A program made the translations under genes and the position numbers. Positions 28,835 through 39,171 of a stretch of DNA of 64,000 nucleotides are shown piece after piece (position 1 is the first letter of the stretch; each line of letters starts with the position of its first letter). The notes beneath the pieces were generated by a model that saw only the letters and a program-made list of their open reading frames with translations, searched no databases and was not told where the DNA came from. This DNA is from Neptuniibacter marinus (GTDB lineage Bacteria > Pseudomonadota > Gammaproteobacteria > Pseudomonadales > Balneatricaceae). The stretch covers positions 84,213 through 148,212 of the forward strand of contig NZ_LUTR01000005.1 in NCBI RefSeq assembly GCF_001597725.1, written 5' to 3'.

Positions 28835-31036
28835 ATGACTCACTTAACAACACACAAAACAGCACTCTTAACAGCGTTAGGTCTAAGCTTTGCTCTAAGC
28901 TCATCCCTATTCTATTCACCTTCCATAGAAGCTGCGGGCTTACTCAAACCAAACAATGCAAATTACACTGACTTACAGATCAAAGAACACCACGTTAATG
29001 TTGTTATCGAAGATATGTATGCAACGACAACTATTGAACAAACCTTTCATAACCCCAACGCAAACGATTTAGAGGCAATCTATTCGTTTCCTGTGCCAGA
29101 AAAAGCGGCTGTTGGCGAGTTCAGCTACTGGATAGATGGTAAACCGGTCACTGGCGAAGTCGTCGAAAAGCAACAAGCACGACAGATTTATGAACAACAG
29201 AAAGCACAAGGCAATGAAACAGCTCTTGTGGAAAAAGATAAGTATAAAACTTTTGATATATCCGTTTTTCCAGTTAAAGCAAACCAAGACGTAAAAATAA
29301 AACTGGTCTATCTACAAAACACTCAAACCGACACGGGTATAGGTCGTTATGTTTATCCACTTGAAGATGGCGGTGTAGATGTAGAAAAACAAAGCTTTTG
29401 GAGCCGCAATGAAACCGTTGAAGAAGCGTTTACCTTTAATGTAAAACTACGTACAAGCTATCCAGTTGATGGACTGCGTATGCCTCAACATCCAAATGCC
29501 CAACTACAACAAGTCGCTCCTTATGAATGGCAAGCTGCGCTCATGAACCAGACCGCCACACAGGTACAAAATATCTCACCGGATTTAGAAACACCGGACA
29601 CAGATACGCCTACGAGTTTAGACCTTAACGGTGAAGCAGATACAAAAGCACTTAACCAACCAACAACACTGACCCAATTAAATAAAGATATTCTTCTCTA
29701 CTGGAGGCAAGCTGAGGGGCTTCCGGCCAGCGTCGACATGATTAGCTATAAAGAGGCTAATAATAGTAAAGGTACTTTTAAGCTAACTTTAACACCGGGC
29801 ACTGATCTGCCTCTTGTTACACAAGGACGTGACTGGGTCTTCGTCTTAGACATATCGGGTTCAATGCAAGGTAAATTCTCAAGTCTAGTAGAAGGAGTAC
29901 GTCAGGGATTGGGACAGCTACCGCCTCAAGATCGTTTTAAAGTCGTTCTCTTTAATAATCAGGCACAGAATTTCACTCAAGGTTATCAACCCGCAGATAA
30001 ACAGAGCATTAAGAGCGTTATGACCCAGCTTGATAATGTACAACCCGGAAATGGCACCAACCTATATGCAGGATTAAAAAATGGCATTGATCAACTAGAT
30101 TCCGACCGTAGCACTGCGATTATCCTTGTTACTGACGGTGTTGCTAACGTTGGTGAAACTGAGAAATCAAAATTCCTTAATCTCCTAGAAAAACGTGATG
30201 CGCGCTTATTTACCTTTATTATGGGTAATAGTGCCAACCGCCCTCTACTAGAGGAGATGACACGGGTATCTAATGGTTTCGCTATGTCGATCTCTAATGC
30301 TGACGACATTATGGGCCAATTAATGCTGGCAAAGGGCAAAATGTCTCATGCAGCTATGCGTGATGTCAGCCTAAAAGTATCAGGCGTACGTAGTAAAGAG
30401 ATCGTAAAACCTCGTTTAGCGAACACCCTTTATCATGGTCAGCAGTTAACTGTCTTTGGTCACTATTATCAGCCAGGCGAAGCAGAAATCACATTAACAG
30501 GTACTGTTAATGGCAAAGAGAAGAGCTATAAAACACGTTTTATGCTTCCAGAACAATCCACTCTGCATCCAGAACTCGAACGTTTATGGGCTTATGCAGC
30601 AATTGAGGAACTACAAGCAAAGATTGATTATTTAGGAACAGATAAAGACGCCAAACAAGCGATAACGGATACGGCTATTGAGTATGGTTTAGTAACAGAT
30701 TACACCTCAATGATTGTTGTACGAGATGAGGTATTTAAAGCATTAAACATTCAACGTAATAACCAGCAACGGGTGGAGAAAGAACAGAAAGCCCGCGAGC
30801 TACGTGCACACCAACCCGTTACAGCACAGCAAAACCGCGTTGATCAACAGCAGCCTATGTTTATTGACTCCTCCTCGGCTCAACCCAACCAAAGTCAGCA
30901 GCGTGCATCCGTATCGCCTAGCCGCTCTGGATCCGGAGGTGGTGCCATATCCCCTTGGTTGGTTATCTTGATGGCCGCGAGTATTGCATTAGTTCAATTA
31001 AGTCGCTCTCATTCAAACCGCTCTAAAGACGTTTAA
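28835..31036 (+). CDS. VIT/VWA surface protein with GlyGly-CTERM tail
   Basis: The 733-residue protein starts with a signal peptide (cut near residue 35). A VIT domain covers about 45-180 (NVVIEDMYATTTIEQTFHN), and a von Willebrand A domain about 330-500 has a MIDAS site (DISGS). A Gln/Ser-rich linker follows. The end is a run of Gly (SGSGGG), a hydrophobic helix and a basic tail (SRSHSNRSK): the GlyGly-CTERM pattern cut by rhombosortase. It resembles the marine proteobacterial sortase-target family, but the enzyme next door is a rhombosortase rather than a sortase. Surface or periplasmic adhesion is a guess. Confidence 0.88.
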   Translation: MTHLTTHKTALLTALGLSFALSSSLFYSPSIEAAGLLKPNNANYTDLQIKEHHVNVVIEDMYATTTIEQTFHNPNANDLEAIYSFPVPEKAAVGEFSYWIDGKPVTGEVVEKQQARQIYEQQKAQGNETALVEKDKYKTFDISVFPVKANQDVKIKLVYLQNTQTDTGIGRYVYPLEDGGVDVEKQSFWSRNETVEEAFTFNVKLRTSYPVDGLRMPQHPNAQLQQVAPYEWQAALMNQTATQVQNISPDLETPDTDTPTSLDLNGEADTKALNQPTTLTQLNKDILLYWRQAEGLPASVDMISYKEANNSKGTFKLTLTPGTDLPLVTQGRDWVFVLDISGSMQGKFSSLVEGVRQGLGQLPPQDRFKVVLFNNQAQNFTQGYQPADKQSIKSVMTQLDNVQPGNGTNLYAGLKNGIDQLDSDRSTAIILVTDGVANVGETEKSKFLNLLEKRDARLFTFIMGNSANRPLLEEMTRVSNGFAMSISNADDIMGQLMLAKGKMSHAAMRDVSLKVSGVRSKEIVKPRLANTLYHGQQLTVFGHYYQPGEAEITLTGTVNGKEKSYKTRFMLPEQSTLHPELERLWAYAAIEELQAKIDYLGTDKDAKQAITDTAIEYGLVTDYTSMIVVRDEVFKALNIQRNNQQRVEKEQKARELRAHQPVTAQQNRVDQQQPMFIDSSSAQPNQSQQRASVSPSRSGSGGGAISPWLVILMAASIALVQLSRSHSNRSKDV

Positions 31037-31045
31037 TAGCAAGGT

Positions 31046-31684
31046 ATGATGATTATGCGTTCCTTATTTAACGACACATTCACAGCCTCCCCAAGGGGGG
31101 GGCTTTCGCCTCATAAAGGCTCCATCCCCTATGTAACTCTTATAGCCTGCGCAATAATGTTGATGTTAGGTGTTCTACCCAACAACTTAGTTGGGCTTCA
31201 CTCATTAAGTTTTGATTACGGCGCCATTATCGAACAACAACAGTATTGGCGGCTGATAACCGGCCATTTAATACACAGCTCGTGGAACCACCTGTTATGG
31301 GATTTAACAACCTTTACTGTTGCCGCATTTTATCTCGAAAAGCAAAGCCCTAAGCTTTTAATATACGGAATAGTTGTCTCCGTTACTGTGTTAGATCTGT
31401 ACCTACTTTCACCTCTTTCAAGTCTTGAAAGCTATGCAGGAATCTCAGGTGTTCTATATACAGTGATCACCCTCGCCGCTCTGTTTTGGTATAAAAAAGA
31501 ACCCTCCTTACTGGGCCTTGTTCCTTTGCTTATGATTCTAATTAAAACCGTATTAGAACTCACTGCGCAAAACGCTCTATTTGTCACTGAGGGCTGGAGT
31601 CTCTATCCACCCGCTCATTTAATTGGCGCAGCAATTGGCATCACACTATGGTGCATATATCGGCGAAAAAAATCCGCAGCATAA
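31046..31684 (+). CDS. rrtA: rhombosortase (GlyGly-CTERM serine protease)
   Basis: The 212-residue protein has about six membrane helices. The rhomboid catalytic serine is in the GxSG motif YAGISGVLY and the histidine in PAHLIGAAIG. HLIHSSWNHLLWDL in loop L1 carries the rhomboid-type HxxxNxxxD-like residues. The size and motifs fit rhombosortases, which process GlyGly-CTERM proteins for export by type II secretion. It starts 9 bases after the VIT/VWA gene, and that gene's tail is its likely substrate. The ATG at 31049 or 31055 may be the true start given AAGG at 31041-31044. Confidence 0.88.
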   Translation: MMIMRSLFNDTFTASPRGGLSPHKGSIPYVTLIACAIMLMLGVLPNNLVGLHSLSFDYGAIIEQQQYWRLITGHLIHSSWNHLLWDLTTFTVAAFYLEKQSPKLLIYGIVVSVTVLDLYLLSPLSSLESYAGISGVLYTVITLAALFWYKKEPSLLGLVPLLMILIKTVLELTAQNALFVTEGWSLYPPAHLIGAAIGITLWCIYRRKKSAA

Positions 31685-31777
31685 GGACTAAAGAGAGGAA
31701 CAGTATTTCACTTAGGGGAAGCGTTTACGCTCAGAAAAAAAGGTCGGTAAGTCTAAATATAATGTACTTTAGAAAGC

Positions 31778-31826
31778 CCGCTTGGCGGAAGGTTACTCGA
31801 TGAGCAATCCTCCTTAAACCAAGCGG
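31778..31826 (-). terminator. stem-loop after ppsA
   Basis: CCGCTTGG (31778-31785) and CCAAGCGG (31819-31826) form an 8-bp outer stem, and inner segments around GGTT/AACC-like pairs and CTC/GAG extend it. On the minus strand it follows the ppsA stop and is trailed by GCTTTCT, a weak T-tail. It also lies downstream of the convergent rhombosortase gene. Confidence 0.6.
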
Positions 31827-31832
31827 CAATCT

Positions 31833-34241
31833 TTACTTTTCGTTATTGGCTAAGAAAAACCACGTATCTAACACTGAATCTGGATTTAAGGAAATTGTAT
31901 CAATCCCCTGTTCCATCAACCAACGTGCAAGATCAGGATGATCTGATGGGCCTTGGCCGCAAATACCGATGTATTTACCTTGCTTTTTACAAGCAGAGAT
32001 CGCCATAGAGAGCAGCTTTTTAACCGCTTCATCTCGTTCATCAAAAAGATGGGCAATAACGCCAGAATCTCGATCGAGACCTAATGTTAATTGAGTCAGA
32101 TCATTTGACCCTATAGAGAAACCATCAAAATGCTCTAAAAACTCGTCAGCCAACAAAGCATTGGAAGGTATCTCGCACATCATTATGACACGTAAGCCAT
32201 TTTCGCCTCGTTTGAGGCCATTAGCTGCAAGAAGATCAACCACTTGCCTAGCCTCTCCTGGGGTGCGCACAAATGGGATCATCACTTCCACATTGGTTAG
32301 CTGCATCTCATCACGAACACGCTTAAGCGCTCGGCATTCTAGCTCAAAGCAATCACGAAATGATTCTGATATATAGCGCGTAGCCCCACGAAACCCTAAC
32401 ATAGGGTTTTCTTCGTTTGGCTCATACATATCACCGCCAATTAGGTGTCCGTATTCATTAGACTTAAAGTCCGACATACGCACTATCACTTTCTTAGGAT
32501 AGAAAGCCGCTGCCAAGGTAGATATACCCTCAACTAGACGGTCAACATAAAAATCGACGGGGCTTTTATAACCAGAGATACGACGTTTAATCGTTTGTTG
32601 TAATGAAGGGGCTTGCTGATCAAAGTTCAACAAGGCTTTAGGGTGTATACCAATCATGCGATTGATAATAAATTCCAACCTAGCAAGGCCGACTCCGGCA
32701 CTAGGTAACGCCTGAAAATCAAACGCCCTATCTGGATTGCCAACATTCATCATAATCTGAAAAGGTAACTCAGGCATAGATTCGACACTATTAGATTGAT
32801 GCTCGTAATCTAACTTGCCTTCATAAACTCGCCCCGTATCACCTTCTGCACAAGATACAGTAACAAGCTGACCATTCACGAACTGTTCTGTTGCATCACC
32901 ACACCCAACAATTGCAGGAATACCTAGTTCACGGGCAATAATCGCCGCATGACAAGTACGTCCACCACGGTTGGTAATGATTGCAGCGGCGCGTTTCATC
33001 ACAGGTTCCCAGTCAGGGTCTGTCATATCCGTAACAAGTACTTCACCAGGTTGTACCTTATCCATTTCGCTAAGGTCATAAACGATACGGACTTTGCCGG
33101 AGCCAATTCGGTGGCCAATAGAGCGCCCCTCAACTAAAACTCGGCTTGTTTCTTTCAGCAAGTAGCGTTCAATCACAGCCTGATTACTGCGGCTCTTCAC
33201 CGTTTCAGGGCGTGCTTGTACAACAAATATTTCGCCTGTATCTCCATCTTTCGCCCATTCAATATCCATAGGACGCCCATAATGGGATTCTATTTCTAAA
33301 GCAATCTTAGCAAGCGTTTCCACATCTCCATCATCAACAGAAAAACTACAGCGCTCTTCTGGACTAACCTGGACAGTAGAAACGGGGTTCTCAGAACCGG
33401 GTTCGGAATAAACCATCTTGATCGCTTTAGAACCTATAGTTCGACGAATAATCGCAGGCGCACCCATCTTAAGCGTAGGTTTGTAAACATAGAATTCATC
33501 GGGGTTTACTGCACCTTGCACAACCGTTTCACCTAATCCATAGGCAGCAGTAATAAAGACCACATGGTTAAAACCTGACTCAGTATCTAAAGTAAACATA
33601 ACACCTGAAGCACCGGTTTCACTTCTAACCATCCTCTGAACACCGGCTGATAGCGCCACTTCGCTATGCTCAAAACCGTGATGAACGCGATAAGAGATAG
33701 CCCGATCGTTGTACAGCGAGGCAAACACCTCTTTTATCGAGGCTTTAATATCCTCAAGTCCGCGAACATTAAGAAAGGTTTCCTGCTGGCCAGCAAAGGA
33801 TGCATCGGGAAGATCTTCCGCCGTTGCAGAGGAACGAACAGCGACTGCAATATCTTCGCCATTAGACATTTCGGCCCAAGCGGCTTCAATCGCGCTATTA
33901 AGTTGCGGTTGAAACTCAGCACCCATAATTAAGGCGCGAATTGTTTTTCCTGCCTCTTTAAGATCTTGGATATTATTCGTATCCAGCTGCTCTAGCTTAT
34001 CTTTAATTTGGTCTTCTAAACCGCCATAAGTTAAAAAATCTTTATAGGCAAGTGCGGTGGTTGCAAAGCCGTTCGGGACTTTAACATTTGCTCCCGCCAG
34101 CTCTTGCAACATCTCCCCCAGAGAAGCGTTTTTACCACCCACGTTCTCTACATCATCCATACCTACCTGATCAAGGCGCAGTACATAGTTCTGCAACGGT
34201 CTATCTCCTACTCGGCTGTCGTAACTGTTCATCAAACTCAT
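31833..34241 (-). CDS. ppsA: phosphoenolpyruvate synthase
   Basis: The 802-residue enzyme converts pyruvate and ATP to PEP, AMP and phosphate in gluconeogenesis. The N-terminal ATP-binding domain includes [12 protein letters not shown] and [19 protein letters not shown]. The swivelling phosphohistidine is in [15 protein letters not shown], and the C-terminal barrel has [17 protein letters not shown]. The length is typical. It is divergent from its regulator gene ppsR, which confirms the assignment over pyruvate phosphate dikinase. Confidence 0.95.
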   Translation of the reverse strand: MSLMNSYDSRVGDRPLQNYVLRLDQVGMDDVENVGGKNASLGEMLQELAGANVKVPNGFATTALAYKDFLTYGGLEDQIKDKLEQLDTNNIQDLKEAGKTIRALIMGAEFQPQLNSAIEAAWAEMSNGEDIAVAVRSSATAEDLPDASFAGQQETFLNVRGLEDIKASIKEVFASLYNDRAISYRVHHGFEHSEVALSAGVQRMVRSETGASGVMFTLDTESGFNHVVFITAAYGLGETVVQGAVNPDEFYVYKPTLKMGAPAIIRRTIGSKAIKMVYSEPGSENPVSTVQVSPEERCSFSVDDGDVETLAKIALEIESHYGRPMDIEWAKDGDTGEIFVVQARPETVKSRSNQAVIERYLLKETSRVLVEGRSIGHRIGSGKVRIVYDLSEMDKVQPGEVLVTDMTDPDWEPVMKRAAAIITNRGGRTCHAAIIARELGIPAIVGCGDATEQFVNGQLVTVSCAEGDTGRVYEGKLDYEHQSNSVESMPELPFQIMMNVGNPDRAFDFQALPSAGVGLARLEFIINRMIGIHPKALLNFDQQAPSLQQTIKRRISGYKSPVDFYVDRLVEGISTLAAAFYPKKVIVRMSDFKSNEYGHLIGGDMYEPNEENPMLGFRGATRYISESFRDCFELECRALKRVRDEMQLTNVEVMIPFVRTPGEARQVVDLLAANGLKRGENGLRVIMMCEIPSNALLADEFLEHFDGFSIGSNDLTQLTLGLDRDSGVIAHLFDERDEAVKKLLSMAISACKKQGKYIGICGQGPSDHPDLARWLMEQGIDTISLNPDSVLDTWFFLANNEK

Positions 34242-34417
34242 ACAGATCTATCAGCATTAAATTCTGCTGACTTTGCTCTACTTATTATAATGTGATTAAA
34301 CGTTGATAAGAGCGCTAATCTGACGTTGATCTTACTTGAGTGAAAACAAAAAATCCTTACCAACCCAAGTTTAAATGATTTAAAACAGGCAAAAATAGCA
34401 GAGTCCTAATGCATTGA

Positions 34418-34466
34418 CAGACTTAAAACGTCTATTTAAGACGTTTTTCAGATCTATTTAAGTCTG
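34418..34466. promoter_or_regulatory. nested inverted repeats between ppsA and ppsR
   Basis: An outer 10-bp repeat CAGACTTAAA (34418-34427) / TTTAAGTCTG (34457-34466) encloses an inner one ACGTC/GACGT around TATTTAA. The TCTATTTAAG decamer also occurs twice as a direct repeat (34431-34440 and 34453-34462). It lies 70-120 bases before ppsR in the 293-base divergent region and could be an operator for both genes. No other feature is clear in that gap. Confidence 0.5.
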
Positions 34467-34534
34467 ATCAACCCCATCTATTTTAGCCAATCTGTTATAG
34501 TGCTCACTCTATTGTCCGCTATATTTATAAACCA

Positions 34535-35356
34535 ATGATGAAACGAACAGCTTTTTTTATCTCTGATGGCACAGGTATTACCTCTGAAGCTTTAGGACAC
34601 AGTCTTTTAGCCCAATTCGATAGCATTGAGTTTGAACAGATAACACTCCCTTACATAGATACCCCCGAAAAAGCGCAAGAAGCCGTGTCCCGTATCAATA
34701 ATGCGGCTACGAAAGATGGTACAAGACCTCTTATTTTCGATACAGTAGTCAATGAAGATATTCGCGCCATTATTTCTGAATCTGTCGCATTCAAAATTGA
34801 TGTTTTCTCAAGCTTTTTAAAGCCTCTCGAAAGCGAACTCAATGCCCGCTCAAATTACTCTGTCGGTAAATCCCACGGTATTGTTGAACAGACGCGTTAC
34901 AAAGATAGAATTGATTCCGTCAACTTCGCAATAGACAATGACGATGGTGCCAGAACGCGCCAATATGCAAATGCAGATATTATTTTAGTGGGTGTATCTC
35001 GGTGCGGTAAAACCCCCACTTGCCTTTATATGGCGATGCAGTTTGGCATCAAAGCGGCCAACTACCCTCTCACAGAAGAAGACTTAGAATTCAATAAGTT
35101 GCCAGACGTTCTTGAAAAACATAAACATAAACTCTACGGCTTAACAATTGACTCATTTCAGTTAGCAGCAATACGGCATGAGCGCCGCGCTAACAGTAAG
35201 TATGCTTCTCTAGATCAGTGTGATTTTGAAGTACGTGAAGTAGAGAAGCTATTTAAGAAACTTAATATTCCCAGTATCAATACAACTAACTTCTCTATAG
35301 AAGAGATATCCACCCGAATTATGGCGCAAGTAGGGCTCAATCGCAGGATGAATTAG
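34535..35356 (+). CDS. ppsR: PEP synthase regulatory kinase/phosphorylase (PSRP)
   Basis: The 273-residue DUF299-family enzyme inactivates PpsA by ADP-dependent phosphorylation and restores it by phosphate-dependent dephosphorylation. The signature [18 protein letters not shown] is at residues 8-25, and the nucleotide loop [10 protein letters not shown] is near 152-161. It diverges from ppsA. A second ATG (34538) is possible. It overlaps the convergent downstream gene by 4 bases. Confidence 0.95.
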   Translation: MMKRTAFFISDGTGITSEALGHSLLAQFDSIEFEQITLPYIDTPEKAQEAVSRINNAATKDGTRPLIFDTVVNEDIRAIISESVAFKIDVFSSFLKPLESELNARSNYSVGKSHGIVEQTRYKDRIDSVNFAIDNDDGARTRQYANADIILVGVSRCGKTPTCLYMAMQFGIKAANYPLTEEDLEFNKLPDVLEKHKHKLYGLTIDSFQLAAIRHERRANSKYASLDQCDFEVREVEKLFKKLNIPSINTTNFSIEEISTRIMAQVGLNRRMN

Positions 35357-36708
35357 TTCTGCGTTGAAGCGCCTTTTAACTGCCGTACTAAGCCTCGAAA
35401 CTTTTCGGCTTGATGCTCTTTATTTGGAAGATCATCGAGCGCTTTAGCCATCAGCTCATATGCAGGTACAAGCTCCTGATAATCAGGAAAATCCCGGTGT
35501 AAACCATTCAGTAACTTCACAACAAAAAGGGATTTACCCGAATCAAAGCACCCTAAGGCGAGTTGATAACGCACTTCAGGTGATGCCGGTACATATTGCT
35601 TATCGAGCAGCAAAATACGCTGATAAACCGTTGTTAATAGATTATCCCGGCCATGGCTTTTTAAAATCGTTAAATAATCGACTAAAAGATTATCAATCTC
35701 CTTAATTCTCTTTATGCCACAAAGAAAATCAAAGAAACGGCTATAAAAATCATAATCATTGGTGATTGTTTTAGTCCCTTGCTTAAACGTGGCCAGCCCC
35801 CCTTCAAAATCCCCCTCTTTCGTAAGAACATCAACTTTAGACAAAATTCTGTTTTTCTCAGAACGCAGGTCTGAAGGTGTTGATGAATCTAAACGGCTAG
35901 CAAAACCTAATGATTTTTGTTTCTGAAAAATGAGATAGCCCATTAAGTGGAATATCACTATCAGATAATAGTAAGAGACGATACTCTGTAAAACCGCCGA
36001 GAAAAAATAGAATTGCTCGTCTAATATCTCATGCAAGGTACCAACCGAAGCCATCATGATCGTAATAAATAATAGTAAGAGCACATAAGCACTACCTAGC
36101 GTCACAACCAATCGTCCGATCTCAATGGGGTTAATCGCGGGGCCTATATCCTCAAACCGCGCATAGTTAATAAAAACAGCAGGCAAACAGACTATCCAAA
36201 AGATCAAAAATAAGACGGCAACAAGGCCCCCAAAGACTCTTTCAACACCTGAAATCATTAAACTGATAACAATCAATATCACAATAATATGCCATATGAT
36301 TTTAAAGCCCCCGGAAAATGCTTCATTCATATCAGGTGCTCTAAGCTGCCCCATTGTCGTGCCTTGTAAGCACAAAAAGCTATATTTGGTTGTGATAGCT
36401 GTAATTGCGAGCGATATACAAAAACCCATTATCCCGCCAATAAATGCACCTATAGAGGTTAGAACCGATGCAATCATGATCAATAATATAGTTTGCTTAT
36501 TCATTGGATATTGAAAAGCACTATCCAATCTCCGCCAGAAAGGTGCGATGTCGGCAGAACCTAAACTATCAACCTCACCCCCACAGACAAAACAGCGTGG
36601 CTCGGGGTATTCAGGATCATCATCAATACAGTAATCGCATAAACTGATCTGACAATGTTCACAATGATAGGTTGCTGCAGTTAGTGGATGGTATTTGCAA
36701 TACTCCAT
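35353..36708 (-). CDS. zinc-ribbon/multi-pass membrane protein with helical-repeat tail
   Basis: I do not recognise a named gene. The 451-residue protein opens with cysteine and histidine pairs ([23 protein letters not shown]), a B-box or DUF-type double zinc ribbon over about 45 residues. About five or six membrane helices follow from about 70 to 270. A soluble C-terminal part (about 280-450) of short helices looks tetratricopeptide-like ([26 protein letters not shown]). It is 98 bases from the rhomboid gene in the same direction. The pairing suggests a membrane proteostasis role, as inference only. Confidence 0.7.
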   Translation of the reverse strand: MEYCKYHPLTAATYHCEHCQISLCDYCIDDDPEYPEPRCFVCGGEVDSLGSADIAPFWRRLDSAFQYPMNKQTILLIMIASVLTSIGAFIGGIMGFCISLAITAITTKYSFLCLQGTTMGQLRAPDMNEAFSGGFKIIWHIIVILIVISLMISGVERVFGGLVAVLFLIFWIVCLPAVFINYARFEDIGPAINPIEIGRLVVTLGSAYVLLLLFITIMMASVGTLHEILDEQFYFFSAVLQSIVSYYYLIVIFHLMGYLIFQKQKSLGFASRLDSSTPSDLRSEKNRILSKVDVLTKEGDFEGGLATFKQGTKTITNDYDFYSRFFDFLCGIKRIKEIDNLLVDYLTILKSHGRDNLLTTVYQRILLLDKQYVPASPEVRYQLALGCFDSGKSLFVVKLLNGLHRDFPDYQELVPAYELMAKALDDLPNKEHQAEKFRGLVRQLKGASTQN

Positions 36709-36806
36709 ATTGCATTTAACTCCTACAAGCGGTTGTTAAACCGATAAAAAACTCGGCGTATTAAATCACCCATATCACTTAATGAGTCATCCTAGCTCTA
36801 TAACAT

Positions 36807-38243
36807 TTAATATCTACGGCATCGTTCATAGATCTCAACAGCCGCTTTTTCATATTTTACTTTTTTGGCTTCATGCTCTCGCTCGCCAAAGCCGATGGAA
36901 AGCTTTCTTGCAAAGTGGCTCAAAGTCTCATTTTTGATCCCGTTAGAATAAAGATAAATAAAAATCTGCTCAGAGGTCATTAGGCTAGGTAAGGCAGACA
37001 AACGCCAGCCTAACTGAAGAACCTCATCATTAGACATGCTCTGTTTTAGGCTTTCATTATTTAACCAAAGTGTCTCCACCCTTTCCAACTGGTTAATACT
37101 GAGTTTTTCCATATTCAGTAGCCTGATAAGTGCCGCTTCCTGCGCTGGATCTTCACGTCCTTTTAATATTGAGTATTTCAATTTCAGGAGGTCAAAATCT
37201 TCACCATAAGTATCAATAAAATCATCTAACGCTTTTAAAGCCGTATCAAAAGAGAAACGGCCTAAGGCTTTATAAATTTTGTCTAAATCTCTCTGCTTTG
37301 AAGACTCAACCTCATCCTCTGCCAGATATTCCTCATCCAACATTTTTGGATCGACCAGCAACACAGTCAATATCAAGATCGCCCCACTAACAAAGCCCCC
37401 TGTATGAGCCATAAAGGCAACATTGGAGTCCGTATAAGTGAAATAGTTATAGAGTTCGTTCGCTATATAAAGCGGGAGTACAAGTAGTGCTGGGGCTCGA
37501 ATAAAGCCAACAAAAACAAAAAACCAGTAAAAAAACTCTATTTTCCTAAAACGAAACACACCTAAATACATAGCCATCACTCCGGAAATAGCTCCGGAAG
37601 CACCCACCAGCGCATTTGGACTGTATTGATTAACCATGACAAATAGAACGCCACCAGCGATACCAGAGACAAGGTAAAAAAGAAGAAAGCGAAAATGTCC
37701 TATAGCGGCTTCAACAGCAAAACCAAAAATAACGAGAAAAAACATATTCCCAAATAAATGCATAGGACTACCATGCAAAAATTGATAGGTAACTAACTCA
37801 GCAAGACCAAGATCTTTAGGCTTTAAACCGAAACCATAGAGGGCTGTTGATTCAAATTCATCATGAATTTGCTGTCTATCTGTCCAATAGTCCCCTTTTT
37901 TAGGTTCTTGGAAACTAACCCAGTGGGCATTTAAATAGTCTAGAAACTTAAAATCGCTAAGGATATAAAAACTAAGCTGCTGGCGATGGCCTTGGTTATA
38001 AAGCGTTTGGTAATCAGTAATAATATCTTCAGGAACATCATTACTTTGAAGATAATCAAGATAGACAGGCCATTCTGTTTCAAAGTATTCCAACCTGTCA
38101 TAACGATCTAAAGCACCTTGAAGCTTCCTTTCATCTTCGCCTTGATAGACAAAGAAAATAATCACATTGGTGAGCACCAAAATGAACAGCATGATTGGAG
38201 GACGCTTCCAATCAAATCGTTTTTCCGTTGGTATAATGACCAT
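36807..38243 (-). CDS. rhomboid family intramembrane serine protease with C-terminal helical domain
   Basis: The 478-residue protein has a 130-residue insert after its first helix. The rhomboid core follows: HGSPMHLFGNMFFLVIFG, the nucleophile serine in LVGASGAISGVMAMYLG and the histidine in FMAHTGGFVSGA. The core fold ends near residue 290. The last 180 residues are soluble, acidic and helical, without clear family. Its substrates are unknown. The adjacent zinc-ribbon gene is on the same strand downstream and also has a helical tail. Confidence 0.88.
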   Translation of the reverse strand: MVIIPTEKRFDWKRPPIMLFILVLTNVIIFFVYQGEDERKLQGALDRYDRLEYFETEWPVYLDYLQSNDVPEDIITDYQTLYNQGHRQQLSFYILSDFKFLDYLNAHWVSFQEPKKGDYWTDRQQIHDEFESTALYGFGLKPKDLGLAELVTYQFLHGSPMHLFGNMFFLVIFGFAVEAAIGHFRFLLFYLVSGIAGGVLFVMVNQYSPNALVGASGAISGVMAMYLGVFRFRKIEFFYWFFVFVGFIRAPALLVLPLYIANELYNYFTYTDSNVAFMAHTGGFVSGAILILTVLLVDPKMLDEEYLAEDEVESSKQRDLDKIYKALGRFSFDTALKALDDFIDTYGEDFDLLKLKYSILKGREDPAQEAALIRLLNMEKLSINQLERVETLWLNNESLKQSMSNDEVLQLGWRLSALPSLMTSEQIFIYLYSNGIKNETLSHFARKLSIGFGEREHEAKKVKYEKAAVEIYERCRRY

Positions 38244-38435
38244 AACGCGACAGATCCATCCTCTGATCTACAGTTACCATTTATCTTATTATTATCAGCC
38301 TTTAGGAAAGACTAGCACGGTTAAAAGCTTATGCCTGCCTTTCTATGAAAATTAATCAAAAACAGAGAGTTAGAAGATTTACTCAAAACTAATTAAATCC
38401 TAACTGACATAAGTTAAGCCTATATCGCTGATAAG

Positions 38436-38459
38436 ATACCCCATCGAACAATGGGGCAT
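38436..38459 (-). terminator. stem-loop after the MoaF-like gene
   Basis: ATACCCCAT and ATGGGGCAT pair with one mismatch around CGAACA. On the minus strand it lies 64 bases after the stop at 38523. The T-tail is weak. The rest of 38244-38522 holds no gene. Confidence 0.5.
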
Positions 38460-38522
38460 ATAGCCTGTAAGCAGTGGTTTATTTATAACGATTATCTTAA
38501 CCTGCTAACCACAGATAAAGAC

Positions 38523-38933
38523 TCAAGGCTTAGCAACTTTCACAAGCTCAGCTTTATGAAAGTGCACTTCGTTTCCACCTATAATGGCACTGCCATGTAT
38601 AACGTTTTTATCAAAATTAATCAGCAAGGTGACGTAATCACCGTAGCCTTTCTCAAACCAGGAGGCAAAATAAAGATTATCTTCCACCTCCATTGCTTGA
38701 TATGGAAAAGGTCCCCACCAAACATCCGGTTTTGAGCCTGTCAGATAGCGGTAGCTAACCCCCTTCTCTTCAAACTTCACATTATATGAACGGCCACTCG
38801 AGTACATATACGTGATTTGAGTTCCATTAAGAATTCGAGTCGTTTCAGAGGCGTACCCATAAGTATTTCCAACCGCGAACAGTAAACAAAAGAATGGTAA
38901 AACGAGTGAATAGAAACGGTTTTCCTTTTTCAT
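38523..38933 (-). CDS. secreted MoaF-like/lipocalin-type protein
   Basis: The 136-residue protein has a signal peptide (basic start, hydrophobic core to about residue 27, cut near GYA-S). A single beta-rich domain follows, with YMYSSGRSYNVKFEEKGVSYRYL, the aromatic stretch PDVWWGPFPYQAMEVEDNLYFASWFE and a C-terminal HFHKAEL. This resembles MoaF-type and phenolic-acid-decarboxylase-like barrels. The function is unknown; the periplasmic location is inferred from the signal. The start was set at the second ATG (38933), which begins a normal signal peptide. Confidence 0.65.
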   Translation of the reverse strand: MKKENRFYSLVLPFFCLLFAVGNTYGYASETTRILNGTQITYMYSSGRSYNVKFEEKGVSYRYLTGSKPDVWWGPFPYQAMEVEDNLYFASWFEKGYGDYVTLLINFDKNVIHGSAIIGGNEVHFHKAELVKVAKP

Positions 38934-39101
38934 AATAGTTACCATTTTAGACTTGGATTAGATCTCAGATTGAGATTACAGAACAACGATCGGGTCGCTT
39001 AGCCAACAGCTGATGCATTATTCTGTTTAGACGAGCTAAAGCAATACATCGGCGTCGTTGTACTAGTTTGTTAATGCTGACTGTTTGAGTACTTTATCAA
39101 A

Positions 39102-39121
39102 AGGCGCTATGAATAGCGCCT
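39102..39121 (-). terminator. terminator after maoP
   Basis: AGGCGCTA and TAGCGCCT form an 8-bp stem with a TGAA loop. On the minus strand it follows the maoP stop by about 50 bases and is trailed by TTTTGAT. A second 9-bp inverted repeat CCTCTAAGC/GCTTAGAGG (39119-39145) overlaps it and carries T7 on the plus side, so a plus-strand terminator is also present with no plus-strand gene upstream. Confidence 0.65.
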
Positions 39122-39171
39122 CTAAGCGTTGTAAAGGCTTAGAGGTGCTGTTTTTTTAAAGGTTAAAACCC

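Noticed and set aside
38451..38735. Plus-strand frame of 94 codons across the MoaF-like gene
   Set aside because: It is antisense to the better-supported gene with a signal peptide and domain pattern.
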